In this document: positions 34,204-42,644 of the stretch, one piece after another
Numbering within the stretch: the stretch's first letter is position 1
How the letters are laid out: each line of letters opens with the position of its first letter
Source: Gammaproteobacteria bacterium
GTDB lineage: Bacteria > Pseudomonadota > Gammaproteobacteria > Eutrophobiales > Eutrophobiaceae
DNA: 64,000 nt
Reading direction: 5' to 3'
Assembly: GCA_016193395.1 (NCBI GenBank)
Contig: JACPSH010000046.1
Span: 1 to 64,000 of the forward strand
The notes under the pieces: generated by a model
The model's database searches: none
Told to the model about the DNA's origin: nothing
The model's input: only the letters and a program-made list of their open reading frames with translations
Translations under genes and position numbers: made by a program

Positions 34204-35410
34204 GTCTTCCCCGTCAACCGTGATCCGCGACGTGATCATCATCGGCGGCGGCATCGTCGGCGCATCCACCGCCTGGCAACTAAAGCAGCGCTTCCCCGGC
34301 CGCAGCGTCCTGCTGCTGGAGAAGGAAGCCGGATTCGGCTTCCACCAGACCGGGCATAACAGCGGCGTCATCCATGCCGGTGTTTACTACGAGCCTGGCA
34401 GCCTGAAGGCGCGCTTTTGCCGCGAAGGGCTGACTGCCACGCTGGGCTTCTGCAGGCGCGAAGGGATCCCGCACGAGCAGTGCGGCAAGCTCATCGTCGC
34501 CGTCGAGGATGCCGAATTCTCGCGACTCGAAGCACTGTACGACCGCTGCTGGCGGAATGGCGTGCGGGCCGAACGCCTGGATGCCGTGGCGCTCCGTGAA
34601 CGGGAGCCGAACGTCGACGGTCGCGCGGCGATCTTCGTGCCGGAAACCGGGATCGTCGATTACGGCGCGGTATGCCGCAGGATGCTGGAGAAATTCCGCG
34701 CCGCCGGCGGTCAGTGCAGGACAAATACCGAGGTCACCGCCATCCGTGAAGACAATAACAGGGTGGAAGTGGCCACCTCCGCGGGCAGCTTCCAGGGGGA
34801 ACGCCTGGTCGCCTGCGCGGGCCTGATGTCCGATCGGCTGGCGCTCGAACAAGGATTGAAGATCGATTTCCGCATTGTTCCCGTCCGCGGCGAGTTCTAC
34901 CGCTTGCCGGACAACCGGCGCGGGTTCATCAAACACCTGATCTATCCCGTCCCCGATCCGGCGCTGCCGTTCGTCGGCGTGCATCTGACGCGCACCGTCG
35001 ACGGCGGGATCACCGTCGGCCCGAACGCCGTGCTGGGCTGGAAGCGTGAAGGCTACGGGCAATTCAACTTCAACGCGGCGGACGCACTCGATGTAGTGCG
35101 CTTTCCCGGATTCTGGAAACTGGCCGCCCGTCACTGGCGGCACGGGATTTCAGAATATGCCAATGCCCTCTGGAAGCGCGGTTATCTGAAGCAGGTGCAG
35201 CGCCTGTGTCCGGAACTGACGCTGGATGATCTGCTGCCGCATCCAGCAGGCATCCGCGCCCAGGCCGTGAAAACCGACGGCACGCTGGCGCATGATTTCC
35301 TGTTCGCGGAGAGCCCACGCTCGCTGCACGTCTGCAACGCGCCGTCGCCCGCCGCCACCTCCGCCATCCCCATCGGCGCTCACATCTGCGACAAGATCGA
35401 CCAAGTCTAG
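34202..35410 (+). CDS. lhgO: L-2-hydroxyglutarate oxidase
   Basis: 402 residues. The FAD motif DVIIIGGGIVGASTAWQLKQ is followed by GFHQTGHNSGVIHAGVYYEPGSLKA, the segment that identifies LhgO/L2HGDH in the DAO superfamily, and PVPDPALPFVGVHLTR with the C-terminal DFLF...NAPSPAATSAIPIG. It oxidises L-2-hydroxyglutarate to 2-oxoglutarate and passes electrons to quinone. In E. coli it works after glutarate hydroxylase CsiD in csiD-lhgO-gabDTP; csiD is not here. The start is unsure: TTG 34202 or GTG 34220. Confidence 0.94.
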   Translation: MSSPSTVIRDVIIIGGGIVGASTAWQLKQRFPGRSVLLLEKEAGFGFHQTGHNSGVIHAGVYYEPGSLKARFCREGLTATLGFCRREGIPHEQCGKLIVAVEDAEFSRLEALYDRCWRNGVRAERLDAVALREREPNVDGRAAIFVPETGIVDYGAVCRRMLEKFRAAGGQCRTNTEVTAIREDNNRVEVATSAGSFQGERLVACAGLMSDRLALEQGLKIDFRIVPVRGEFYRLPDNRRGFIKHLIYPVPDPALPFVGVHLTRTVDGGITVGPNAVLGWKREGYGQFNFNAADALDVVRFPGFWKLAARHWRHGISEYANALWKRGYLKQVQRLCPELTLDDLLPHPAGIRAQAVKTDGTLAHDFLFAESPRSLHVCNAPSPAATSAIPIGAHICDKIDQV

Positions 35411-35412
35411 GG

Positions 35413-35464
35413 CCGCTGTCAGCAGGCTGTTGAAAGAGCCTTTTCAACAGCCTGCTGACAGCGG
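35413..35464. repeat. Perfect 23-bp-arm palindrome (CAACAGCCTGCTGACAG family)
   Basis: CCGCTGTCAGCAGGCTGTTG plus three A at 35413-35435 is exactly complementary to 35442-35464 with a six-base loop. A single TTTTTCAACATCTTGTTAG half-like sequence follows at 35482-35500. It starts two bases after the lhgO stop, so it may end transcription, but there is no T-run. It resembles the palindrome at 36943-36994 in core sequence. Confidence 0.75.
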
Positions 35465-35534
35465 TACAGGATGCACCGCCATTTTTCAACATCTTGTTAG
35501 TGCGTCGGCGCAGGCGCTCCGACCCCCATGTTGT

Positions 35535-36155
35535 TTACGTCACAGGGTCCCACTGAAGTCGAAAATGAATGAACCGCTGCTCGGCGCCCCACGGCGTGAC
35601 ATGGGTCTCGAGTCGGACCTCGTGTAGCCGGAACTCCGGACCCAGTTCGGCGAGCATCGACCGTTGGTCGTAACGCACCACGTCGAGGCCGCTGCACATG
35701 GACGGCCCCTCCGGCGCAAAAGTGGAAATAATCACAGCACCCCCGGGCTGCAAAGTACGCCGCAGCGTTGCCACATAGCCGCGCCGATCCTCGGCCGCCG
35801 TCAGGAAATGAAACACGGCCCGGTCATGCCACAGGCCGAAGCGATGCGGGGGGTCGAAGGTCGTCACGTCCGCCTCGAACCATTCGACGGTGCCGGCCCG
35901 GCCGCCGAGCCGCCCCCGGCTCCGGTTTAACGCAATGCGGGACAGGTCAAGCACCGCAAGCCGCGTATAGCCCGCATCAAGCAGGCAATCGACCAGCGTA
36001 GATGCCCCGCCCCCCACGTCAATGATGCCGTCGTGCTTGCCCGCGCCGGAGGCGGCAATGAGGGCTAGCGAAACATCCGGGCGCCGCTGATACCAGCTGA
36101 CGTCCTCCGCGCCCCTGGCCTCGTACACCTGGTTCCAGTGCTGCTGACGGTCCAT
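35535..36155 (-). CDS. Class I SAM-dependent methyltransferase
   Basis: 206 residues from ATG 36155 (MDRQQHWNQVYEARGAEDVSWYQ), the usual start of this group. IIDVGGGASTLVDCLLDAG is motif I, YTRLAVLDLSRIAL motif II, and FGLWHDRAVFHFLT the post-motif region; the last strands have FRLHEVRLETHVTPWGAEQRFIHFR. The DVSWYQ...PWG...FxYxxF plan is that of the thiopurine-methyltransferase-like small methyltransferases of bacteria, substrate unknown. It is convergent with lhgO. Confidence 0.88.
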   Translation of the reverse strand: MDRQQHWNQVYEARGAEDVSWYQRRPDVSLALIAASGAGKHDGIIDVGGGASTLVDCLLDAGYTRLAVLDLSRIALNRSRGRLGGRAGTVEWFEADVTTFDPPHRFGLWHDRAVFHFLTAAEDRRGYVATLRRTLQPGGAVIISTFAPEGPSMCSGLDVVRYDQRSMLAELGPEFRLHEVRLETHVTPWGAEQRFIHFRLQWDPVT

Positions 36156-36224
36156 GCGGTGACAGTATAGTTGACCTAATTCTGAGCCATTTCCCCGGTT
36201 TTCCGGCGGGTGGCAGATCACCTT

Positions 36225-36266
36225 TTGACCCAGATCAAAACGGAACCGTCACGCGTGGAGTATAAG
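36225..36266 (+). promoter_or_regulatory. FNR/ANR-type box with class-II spaced minus-10 upstream of hsp20
   Basis: TTGACCCAGATCAA at 36225-36238 fits TTGAY-N4-ATCAA. TATAAG at 36261-36266 follows 29.5 bases from the box centre. With a start site near 36273 the box is centred at about -41.5, the class II activation position. Confidence 0.6.
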
Positions 36267-36307
36267 GGGGTCAAGGCAATATGAATGCCGGCTGGAGGTA
36301 CTCGAAT

Positions 36308-36850
36308 ATGGCTGAAACTGCAACAAAACTCCCCGTGAAAACCCTGGAAAAGAAGGCTGAAGAGGCGTCGAAAGCCGAGGCGCGGCAGCCCATTGACTTG
36401 CTTCGGCGGGAAGTGGATCGACTGTTCGACGACTTCGGCAGCGGTTTCTGGCGCTGGCCGTTCCGCCGCTCCCTGCTCGAGTTCGAGCCGGTCTGGCGGA
36501 CGGAGCTGTCGTTTGGGACCGTCCCGGCCGTGGATATCGTCGAGAAGGACAAGGAGTACGAGATCAGCGCGGAACTGCCCGGGATGGAGCCGGGCAACAT
36601 CGAGATCAACCTCGTCAATGGCGGCCTGACGATCAAGGGAGAGAAGAAGGAGGAAAAGGAGGAGAAAAAGAAGGACTACTATCTTTCCGAGCGCCGCTAC
36701 GGCTCATTTGAACGCAGTTTCTGTGTGCCGGAAGGCGTGGACACGGACAGGATCGACGCGAGTTTCAAAAAGGGCGTGCTCAGGGTGACGCTGCCCAAGA
36801 CGCCCGCGGCGCAGAAGCCGGAAAAGAAGATCAGCGTCAAAGGAGACTGA
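36308..36850 (+). CDS. Small heat-shock protein, Hsp20/alpha-crystallin family
   Basis: 180 residues from ATG 36308, which has GGAGG ten bases upstream (36293-36297); an in-frame ATG at 36281 lacks such a site. The alpha-crystallin domain spans about residues 75-170: PAVDIVEKDKEYEISAELPGMEPGNIEINLVNGGLTIKGEKK and the end strand GVLRVTLPKTP. A Lys/Glu-rich loop (KKEEKEEKKKDYY) is typical. It forms oligomers that hold unfolded proteins. No heat-shock sigma-32 promoter is apparent; an FNR-like promoter lies upstream. Confidence 0.95.
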   Translation: MAETATKLPVKTLEKKAEEASKAEARQPIDLLRREVDRLFDDFGSGFWRWPFRRSLLEFEPVWRTELSFGTVPAVDIVEKDKEYEISAELPGMEPGNIEINLVNGGLTIKGEKKEEKEEKKKDYYLSERRYGSFERSFCVPEGVDTDRIDASFKKGVLRVTLPKTPAAQKPEKKISVKGD

Positions 36851-36942
36851 AGAGCCTCCATTTGCGGGCCATCCGCCCGCTGTTCGTCCAGCGTGGCCGG
36901 GGTTGGGACATCACGGTCCGCCCCGGTCCCGTTGCGACCGTT

Positions 36943-36994
36943 CTAACAGGTTGATGCAAAAGTCCGTCCATGGACTTTTGCATCAACCTGTTAG
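36943..36994. repeat. Perfect 23-bp-arm palindrome (CTAACAGGTTGATGC family)
   Basis: CTAACAGGTTGATGC followed by AAAAGTCC at 36943-36965 is exactly complementary to 36972-36994, with GTCCAT as the loop. It lies between hsp20 and the next gene, 93 bases after the hsp20 stop. The TTTTGCATCAACCTGTTAG end is like the TTTTTCAACATCTTGTTAG sequence at 35482. Confidence 0.75.
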
Positions 36995-37072
36995 GGCCCG
37001 ACGCCCCCGCTCCGCCAACCGCCGTCAATTTCGTATACTGTCCCCGGATATGCCGCGCACCGGGGGAGCCGC

Positions 37073-38470
37073 ATGGCCGAGAGCGAATCCTCTTCAAACA
37101 CTCCGCGGGAGCCCGCAACTTCAGGCTGGCGCGAGTTGTATCTGAAGGAGGACTGGTGGGCGGTCTGGCTCGGGCTCGCCATCATCCTCGCGGCCTGGTA
37201 CTTCTTCGCGCAGGGTTCCTCGATCAAGTGGCTGGCCGTCATGCCGGCGAAGTGGTCGGCGCTGCCGCAGCTTGCTGCGCATCTCGCCGTCGAGGTTCCC
37301 CGCTACCTCGCGCAGTTCGTGTTCTGGCTCGCGGCCTTCGCGATCAGCGTAAAGGTCATGGGCCACAGGCTGCGCGAATTCATCCCGGCCTTCATCTTCG
37401 TATACCTGCTCGCGCTCGCCGTCAGTTGCATCGGCGCGTGGGAATTCGCCTCGCGCTACAATCTCGAGCCGCCGCTGCTCGCGCTTGTGTTCGGCATGCT
37501 GATCTCGAACTTCACCAGCCTGCCGCGCTGGATGGATGCGGGCTTCCGCGTCGAGTACTACATCAAGACCGGCATCGTGCTGCTCGGCGCGACCCTGCCG
37601 CTGACGCTGATCGCCTGGGCCGGTCCCATCGCCATCGCGCAGGCCACGATTGTTTCCGTCATCACCTTCCTCGTGATCTACTGGACCGGCAAGCGGCTCG
37701 GCCTGGATCGCAGGCTGTGCGCGACCATGGGGGCGGGCGGGGCGGTGTGCGGCGTGTCCGCCGCGATAGCCATCTCCGCCGCGGTAGGCGCGAAGAAGGA
37801 GCACGCGCCGATCGCCATCACGCTGGTCATCCTCTGGGCCATCGTCATGATCTTCTTCCTGCCGCTCTGTTCCCGCGCACTCGGATTGCACGCCGGTGTG
37901 GCCGGGGCCTGGATCGGCACCTCGGAATTCGCGGACGCGGCCGGGCTTGCCGCGGCGCAGACCTACGGCAACCTGGCGGACGCCCTGCCGGACATCGAGG
38001 GGACCTCCGAGCAGGCGGTGCAGGCGTTCACGTTGATGAAGGTCGTCGGCCGCGACGTCTGGATCGGGATCTGGGCGTTCATTCTTTCCATCATCGCGAC
38101 GACGCGGTGGGAAGAGGGCGGCGGTACCGCGAAGCCGCAGGCGGGTCAGATCTGGCAGCGCTTCCCGAAATTCGTGATCGGATTCGCGGTCGCCTCCGCG
38201 CTGGTGACCGCGATCGCCGCCGGCTACAGCATGCAGGACTTCGACCAGACCGTGACGCCCGCCCTCGTCGCCCCGGTCAAGACACTGCGCACCTGGGCGT
38301 TCATCTTCTGCTTCATCAGCATCGGGCTCACGACGCGCTTCCGTGAACTGGCCGCGGTGGGGAGACAACCTTTCCTGGCGTTTACGACGGGCGTTGCTGT
38401 GAACGTCGTGATGGGTTACATCCTGTCGGTTTTCGTCTTCGGAACTTATTGGGCGAGTCTGGGCGATTAA
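37073..38470 (+). CDS. YeiH-family putative sulfate/anion exporter
   Basis: 465 residues with about eleven membrane helices. ALVFGMLISNF...LPRWMDAGFRVEYYIKTGIVLLGATLPLTL, MGAGGAVCGVSAAIAISAA and the late FIFCFISIGLTTRFRELA are the conserved blocks of the UPF0324/YeiH family. This is the longer version, with an N-terminal extension of about 100 residues (WWAVWLGLAIILAAWYFFAQG). Transport activity in the family is poorly proven. It is a single gene. Confidence 0.88.
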   Translation: MAESESSSNTPREPATSGWRELYLKEDWWAVWLGLAIILAAWYFFAQGSSIKWLAVMPAKWSALPQLAAHLAVEVPRYLAQFVFWLAAFAISVKVMGHRLREFIPAFIFVYLLALAVSCIGAWEFASRYNLEPPLLALVFGMLISNFTSLPRWMDAGFRVEYYIKTGIVLLGATLPLTLIAWAGPIAIAQATIVSVITFLVIYWTGKRLGLDRRLCATMGAGGAVCGVSAAIAISAAVGAKKEHAPIAITLVILWAIVMIFFLPLCSRALGLHAGVAGAWIGTSEFADAAGLAAAQTYGNLADALPDIEGTSEQAVQAFTLMKVVGRDVWIGIWAFILSIIATTRWEEGGGTAKPQAGQIWQRFPKFVIGFAVASALVTAIAAGYSMQDFDQTVTPALVAPVKTLRTWAFIFCFISIGLTTRFRELAAVGRQPFLAFTTGVAVNVVMGYILSVFVFGTYWASLGD

Positions 38471-38568
38471 CCGCATTGCGGGCCGCGCCTGGACTGCTCC
38501 ACCCCCTGATTCACGGATTTCCGCCGGGCCGGATCCTTTCGGTCATCCAGCCGACTCGCGTATGCGCG

Positions 38569-38610
38569 TTGACCCAGATCACAACGAGATTGAAATCGAG
38601 TAAATACAAT
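38569..38610 (+). promoter_or_regulatory. FNR/ANR-type box with class-II spaced minus-10 upstream of fadJ-like gene
   Basis: TTGACCCAGATCAC at 38569-38582 shares 13 of 14 bases with the box before hsp20. TACAAT at 38605-38610 begins 29.5 bases from the box centre, exactly as at hsp20. A start site near 38617 would leave a 38-base leader to the ATG at 38655. Confidence 0.6.
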
Positions 38611-38654
38611 CACTCTCGACTGCGCTTATTCATCCAACCAGCAGGAATACGTCC

Positions 38655-40748
38655 ATGCCTGATGTTGTCAGCTACATACGTGAAGAAAACATCGCTGTAA
38701 TCATGATTGATAATCCGCCGGTAAACGCCATGTCGCATGCCGTCAGGAAAGGTGTTTGGGAAGCCATGGATAAGCTGAATGCAGATGAAGGGGCCGATGC
38801 GGCGGTACTGATATGCGCCGGCCGGACCTTCATTGCCGGTGCGGATATCACTGAATTTGACAAGCCGCCGGAGGACCCTCGGTTACCGGACCTGATTGCC
38901 AGAATGGAGCAATCTCCCAAATTGCTCGTCGCGGCTATGCACGGCACGGCATTGGGCGGCGGTCTGGAAACGGCTTTGGGATGTCACTATCGATGCGCCC
39001 TCGCAACGGCACAAGTCGGTTTGCCGGAGGTTAACCTGGGTTTGCTGCCCGGCGCAGGCGGGACCCAGCGATTGCCCCGCCTTGCGGGCGTCGAGACGGC
39101 GCTGGAGTGGATCCTGTCCGGCAGGCATGTCAGCGCGGCGGAGGCAGCTAGACATGGCGTGATCGACGAGATCGTCGCGGGCGATCTGCGGGAAGACGCG
39201 GTTGCCTATGCGAAGAGACTGCTGCAGTCGGGCGCGCCCGTGCGACGCGTCCGCGAGATGAAGATTGACCGGACGGGGATCAGCGAAGATTTCTTCGCCG
39301 GCTATCGCCCGCAATTGGCAAAGCAGCATCGTGGTTTTTATTCTCCTCCCCGCATCCTGGACTGCGTCCAGGCCGCCGTTGAGCTGCCGTTCGACGAGGC
39401 GCTGCGGCTCGAGCGGATGCTGTTTGACGAGTGCAAGGCTTCGCCGCAATCCAGGGCGCAACGGGCCTTGTTTTTTGCCGAACGCACCATCAGCAAGATT
39501 CCTGATGTTCCCAAGGACACCCCGACTCGGGACATAAACAAGGTCGCTATAATCGGCGCCGGCACCATGGGAGGCGGTATAGCCATGTGTTTTGCCAATG
39601 TCGGGATGCCCGTCGAATTACTTGAACTTCAGCAGGATGCGCTTGATCGCGGGATCGGGACCATACGCAGAAATTATGAAGCGACCGTAAAAAGGGGCCG
39701 TCTGACCGGTGAGCAAGTGCAGGAACGCATGGCTTTGATCAAGGGCGCTCTCGATTATTCAGATATCGCCGACGCCGATCTGGTCATCGAGGCGGTATTT
39801 GAGAATATGGACATCAAGAAAGAGGTGTTCTCCAAACTTGATGGTTTGTGCAAGCAGGGCGCAATCATGGCAAGCAATACGTCAACTTTGGACGTGAACG
39901 AGATCGCGGCCGTGACGGCGCGTCCGGAAGACGTAATTGGTCTGCATTTCTTCGCCCCGGCGAATGTCATGCGCCTGCTCGAGGTCGTGCGGGGCGCGAA
40001 GACCGCCAGGGACGTCATCGCATCGGCGATGGCGCTGGGCAAACGGTTGAAGAAGAACAGCGTGCTGGTCGGCGTCTGCTTCGGCTTTGTGGGCAACCGC
40101 ATGTTTTTCCCATACCTGCGCGAGGCGCAGAGGATGATGCTGGAAGGGGCCGCGCCCGAACGGATCGACAAAGTCGCCTACGACTGGGGCATGGCGATGG
40201 GTCCTCATGCCGTGGCGGACCTGTCCGGGCTCGATGTGCTCTACAAGGTCATCGAGGAATGGGATTACAAACCGGACGATCCGACCTTTTTCCGCGTGAC
40301 GAAGCTCCTTCATGACATGGGGAGGTATGGCCAGAAGACCGGGGCGGGAATATTCAAGTATGAAGGCAGGACGCCGATGCCCGATCCGCAAGTGGCGGAA
40401 GCAGTCGGCAGAGAAGCGGCGAAGCTCGGGATCGAACAGCGTGACATCCGTGACGACGAGATCATCGAGCGGCTGTTCTATTCCATGATCAACGAAGGCG
40501 CGCTGATCCTGGAGGAAGGCATTGCCCTCCGGGCGGGGGACATCGACGTCGTCTGGACCAGCGGCTATGGCATGCCTCGGTATCGCGGCGGCCCGATGAC
40601 CTATGCCGACATGACAGGTCTGAAGAACGTCCGCGCCGCCATGTTGAAATACCGCGACCGGTATGGCGATCGATACTGGCGGCCCGCCCCATTGCTGGAA
40701 AGGCTGGCACGCGAAGGAAACACCTTTTCCGGCTGGAGGGCGGCCTAG
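38655..40748 (+). CDS. Bifunctional enoyl-CoA hydratase / 3-hydroxyacyl-CoA dehydrogenase (FadJ/FadB-like)
   Basis: 697 residues. The N-terminal crotonase domain (1-190) has GRTFIAGADITEF for the oxyanion hole and two catalytic Glu in GGGLETALGCHYR and GLPEVNLGLLPGAGGTQRLPR. The dehydrogenase domain starts near 296 with AIIGAGTMGGGIAMCFA and has the catalytic His in GLHFFAPANVMRLLEVV. The C-terminal half is complete. It does two steps of beta-oxidation. The stop shares the CTAG with the stop of the convergent acyl-CoA dehydrogenase gene. Confidence 0.95.
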   Translation: MPDVVSYIREENIAVIMIDNPPVNAMSHAVRKGVWEAMDKLNADEGADAAVLICAGRTFIAGADITEFDKPPEDPRLPDLIARMEQSPKLLVAAMHGTALGGGLETALGCHYRCALATAQVGLPEVNLGLLPGAGGTQRLPRLAGVETALEWILSGRHVSAAEAARHGVIDEIVAGDLREDAVAYAKRLLQSGAPVRRVREMKIDRTGISEDFFAGYRPQLAKQHRGFYSPPRILDCVQAAVELPFDEALRLERMLFDECKASPQSRAQRALFFAERTISKIPDVPKDTPTRDINKVAIIGAGTMGGGIAMCFANVGMPVELLELQQDALDRGIGTIRRNYEATVKRGRLTGEQVQERMALIKGALDYSDIADADLVIEAVFENMDIKKEVFSKLDGLCKQGAIMASNTSTLDVNEIAAVTARPEDVIGLHFFAPANVMRLLEVVRGAKTARDVIASAMALGKRLKKNSVLVGVCFGFVGNRMFFPYLREAQRMMLEGAAPERIDKVAYDWGMAMGPHAVADLSGLDVLYKVIEEWDYKPDDPTFFRVTKLLHDMGRYGQKTGAGIFKYEGRTPMPDPQVAEAVGREAAKLGIEQRDIRDDEIIERLFYSMINEGALILEEGIALRAGDIDVVWTSGYGMPRYRGGPMTYADMTGLKNVRAAMLKYRDRYGDRYWRPAPLLERLAREGNTFSGWRAA

Positions 40749-42535
40749 AACTGCCCGGCCGCCATGGTCAGGCAGGTATCATCGAGCTTTTGCAGCAGGC
40801 TCATCTGCGCGCGTGCCCTGGGTAGTTCATAGACGAAGAAATAGCGGCAGGCCTTGAGCTTGCCGCGATAGAACTCCGGTTCCTGATCGGGCGAACTCGC
40901 CAGGTGCCGGGAGGCGCAGTGCGCCTGTTTCAGCCACATCCAGGCTATGACGATATGCCCCACCATATCCAGGTAGATCGTCGCATTGGCCAGCGAGCGT
41001 TCGAGATCCCCGCACCCGATCAGCACGCGTGTCGTCACTTCCAGTTCCCCGACGGCGGCCGCGAGATCGGACGCATATTCATGCAATGATTCGATGCTCG
41101 CCGCCGCATCGATGTCGGCCCGGATCAACCGGCACAAGGCCGTGAAACAGGCGCCCTCGGCGATCCGCACCTTCCGTCCCAGCAGGTCCAGGCCGTGGAT
41201 GCCGTGCGTGCCCTCGTGGATCGGATTCAAGCGGTTGTCCCGGTACAGGCGTTCCACCGGGTAATCGCGCGCATAGCCGTATCCGCCCAGCACCTGGATG
41301 GCATGTTTGTTGGCTTCCAGGCAGAACTCCGAGGGCCAGGACTTCGCGATCGGCGTCAGGATATCGAGCAGCAAGGCGATTTCCCTCCGTCGGGCCGGAT
41401 CGCCGGCGGTCTTCTGTTCATCCACCAGGCGGGCGCAATACAGCAGCAAGGCCAGCGCGCCCTCGACGTAGGACTTCTGCGTGAGCAGCAGGCGCTTGAT
41501 GTCGGCATGCTCGATGATCGGCACCGGGGGCGATGCCGGATCCTTGTCCCGCATACGGCGGCCCTGGGGGCGGCCCTTCGCGTATTCGAGGGCGTACAGA
41601 TAGCCGGCACAGCCCGCAGACGCCGCTCCCATGCCGACGGCGATACGCGCCTCATTCATCATGTGAAACATGGTTTGCAGGCCCTTGTGCCGCTCCCCGA
41701 CCAGGGTGCCGTGGCATTCGCCGCTCTCGCCGAAGTTGAGCAGCGTGTTGACGGTGCCGCGGTAACCCATTTTGTGGTTCAGCCCGGCCAGCGCGATGTT
41801 GTTCGGACCGCCAATCGCGCCATCCGGCCCGACCCGCAATTTGGGCACGATAAAAAGAGAAATACCTTTCACGCCGGCCGGCCCGCCGGGGATCTTCGCC
41901 AGCACCATGTGGACGATGTTCTCGCAGAGCTCGTGCTCGCCGCCGGAGATCCACATCTTCGTGCCGGAGATGAGGTAATGGCCCGCGCCGGCCGGTGTCG
42001 CCTTCGTGCGGATATCGGCCAGCGAAGATCCGGCCTGCGGCTCGGAGAGGCACATCGTGCCGAAGAAGCGGCCATCCAGCAGCGGCGGGAGGAACAGCGC
42101 CTTCTGTTCCGGTGAGCCATACGCGCACAGCAAATTGGCGACGCCGGTGGTGAGCAGCGGATAGGCCGCGATACTGATGTTGGCGCCATAGAACATCGCG
42201 CCGGCCGCCTGCGCCACCACGCAGGGCAACTGCAGGCCGCCGGCCTCGTAATCGAAGCTTGCGGCTGGAAATCCGGCCTGCGAATAGGCATCCAGCGCCG
42301 TCTTGACCTGCGGGATGATGCTGACCCCGCGGCCGTCGAAGACAGGCTCATTGGCATCCAGCTCGGCGGCGCAGGCCTGGAATTGCTCCACCGCGATCTT
42401 CTCCGCCGTGTCGAGCACGGCATCGACGACCGCGCGATCGTGCTTCGCGTAGCGCGGCTGCGCCAGCAACCCTTCCAGGTCGAGGAATTCGTACAGCAGG
42501 AAATCGAGATCCCTTCGGTTGAATGTCGCAGTCAT
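40745..42535 (-). CDS. Acyl-CoA dehydrogenase, long form (DmdC-like, C-terminal extension)
   Basis: 596 residues, about 200 more than classical enzymes, with the extra C-terminal domain of the 3-methylmercaptopropionyl-CoA dehydrogenase-like group. MCLSEPQAGSSLADIRTKA binds flavin, and the base Glu is in NPIHEGTHGIHGLDLLGRK; GGYGYARDYPVERLYRDNR is the flavin-binding helix. It oxidises a CoA thioester to the enoyl-CoA, giving electrons to ETF (etfAB at 29534-31226). It likely acts before the FadJ-like protein. Confidence 0.94.
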   Translation of the reverse strand: MTATFNRRDLDFLLYEFLDLEGLLAQPRYAKHDRAVVDAVLDTAEKIAVEQFQACAAELDANEPVFDGRGVSIIPQVKTALDAYSQAGFPAASFDYEAGGLQLPCVVAQAAGAMFYGANISIAAYPLLTTGVANLLCAYGSPEQKALFLPPLLDGRFFGTMCLSEPQAGSSLADIRTKATPAGAGHYLISGTKMWISGGEHELCENIVHMVLAKIPGGPAGVKGISLFIVPKLRVGPDGAIGGPNNIALAGLNHKMGYRGTVNTLLNFGESGECHGTLVGERHKGLQTMFHMMNEARIAVGMGAASAGCAGYLYALEYAKGRPQGRRMRDKDPASPPVPIIEHADIKRLLLTQKSYVEGALALLLYCARLVDEQKTAGDPARRREIALLLDILTPIAKSWPSEFCLEANKHAIQVLGGYGYARDYPVERLYRDNRLNPIHEGTHGIHGLDLLGRKVRIAEGACFTALCRLIRADIDAAASIESLHEYASDLAAAVGELEVTTRVLIGCGDLERSLANATIYLDMVGHIVIAWMWLKQAHCASRHLASSPDQEPEFYRGKLKACRYFFVYELPRARAQMSLLQKLDDTCLTMAAGQF

Positions 42536-42630
42536 GTGCCGCCGTTCCCGATGAGCGCGCCGCGCGCGTTGACAACGGCTCCGATATTTTCAAGGATCGG
42601 CGCTCATTGCATCCCTTTGCATGAGGGGGG

Positions 42631-42644
42631 TTGATCGTGATCAA
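42631..42644. promoter_or_regulatory. Perfect FNR-type palindrome at the start of the EthD gene
   Basis: TTGATCGTGATCAA is an exact TTGAT-N4-ATCAA palindrome. It lies 96 bases upstream of the acyl-CoA dehydrogenase start and overlaps the GTG start of the EthD gene. It could activate the first or repress the second; coding constraint alone could also explain it. Confidence 0.4.
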
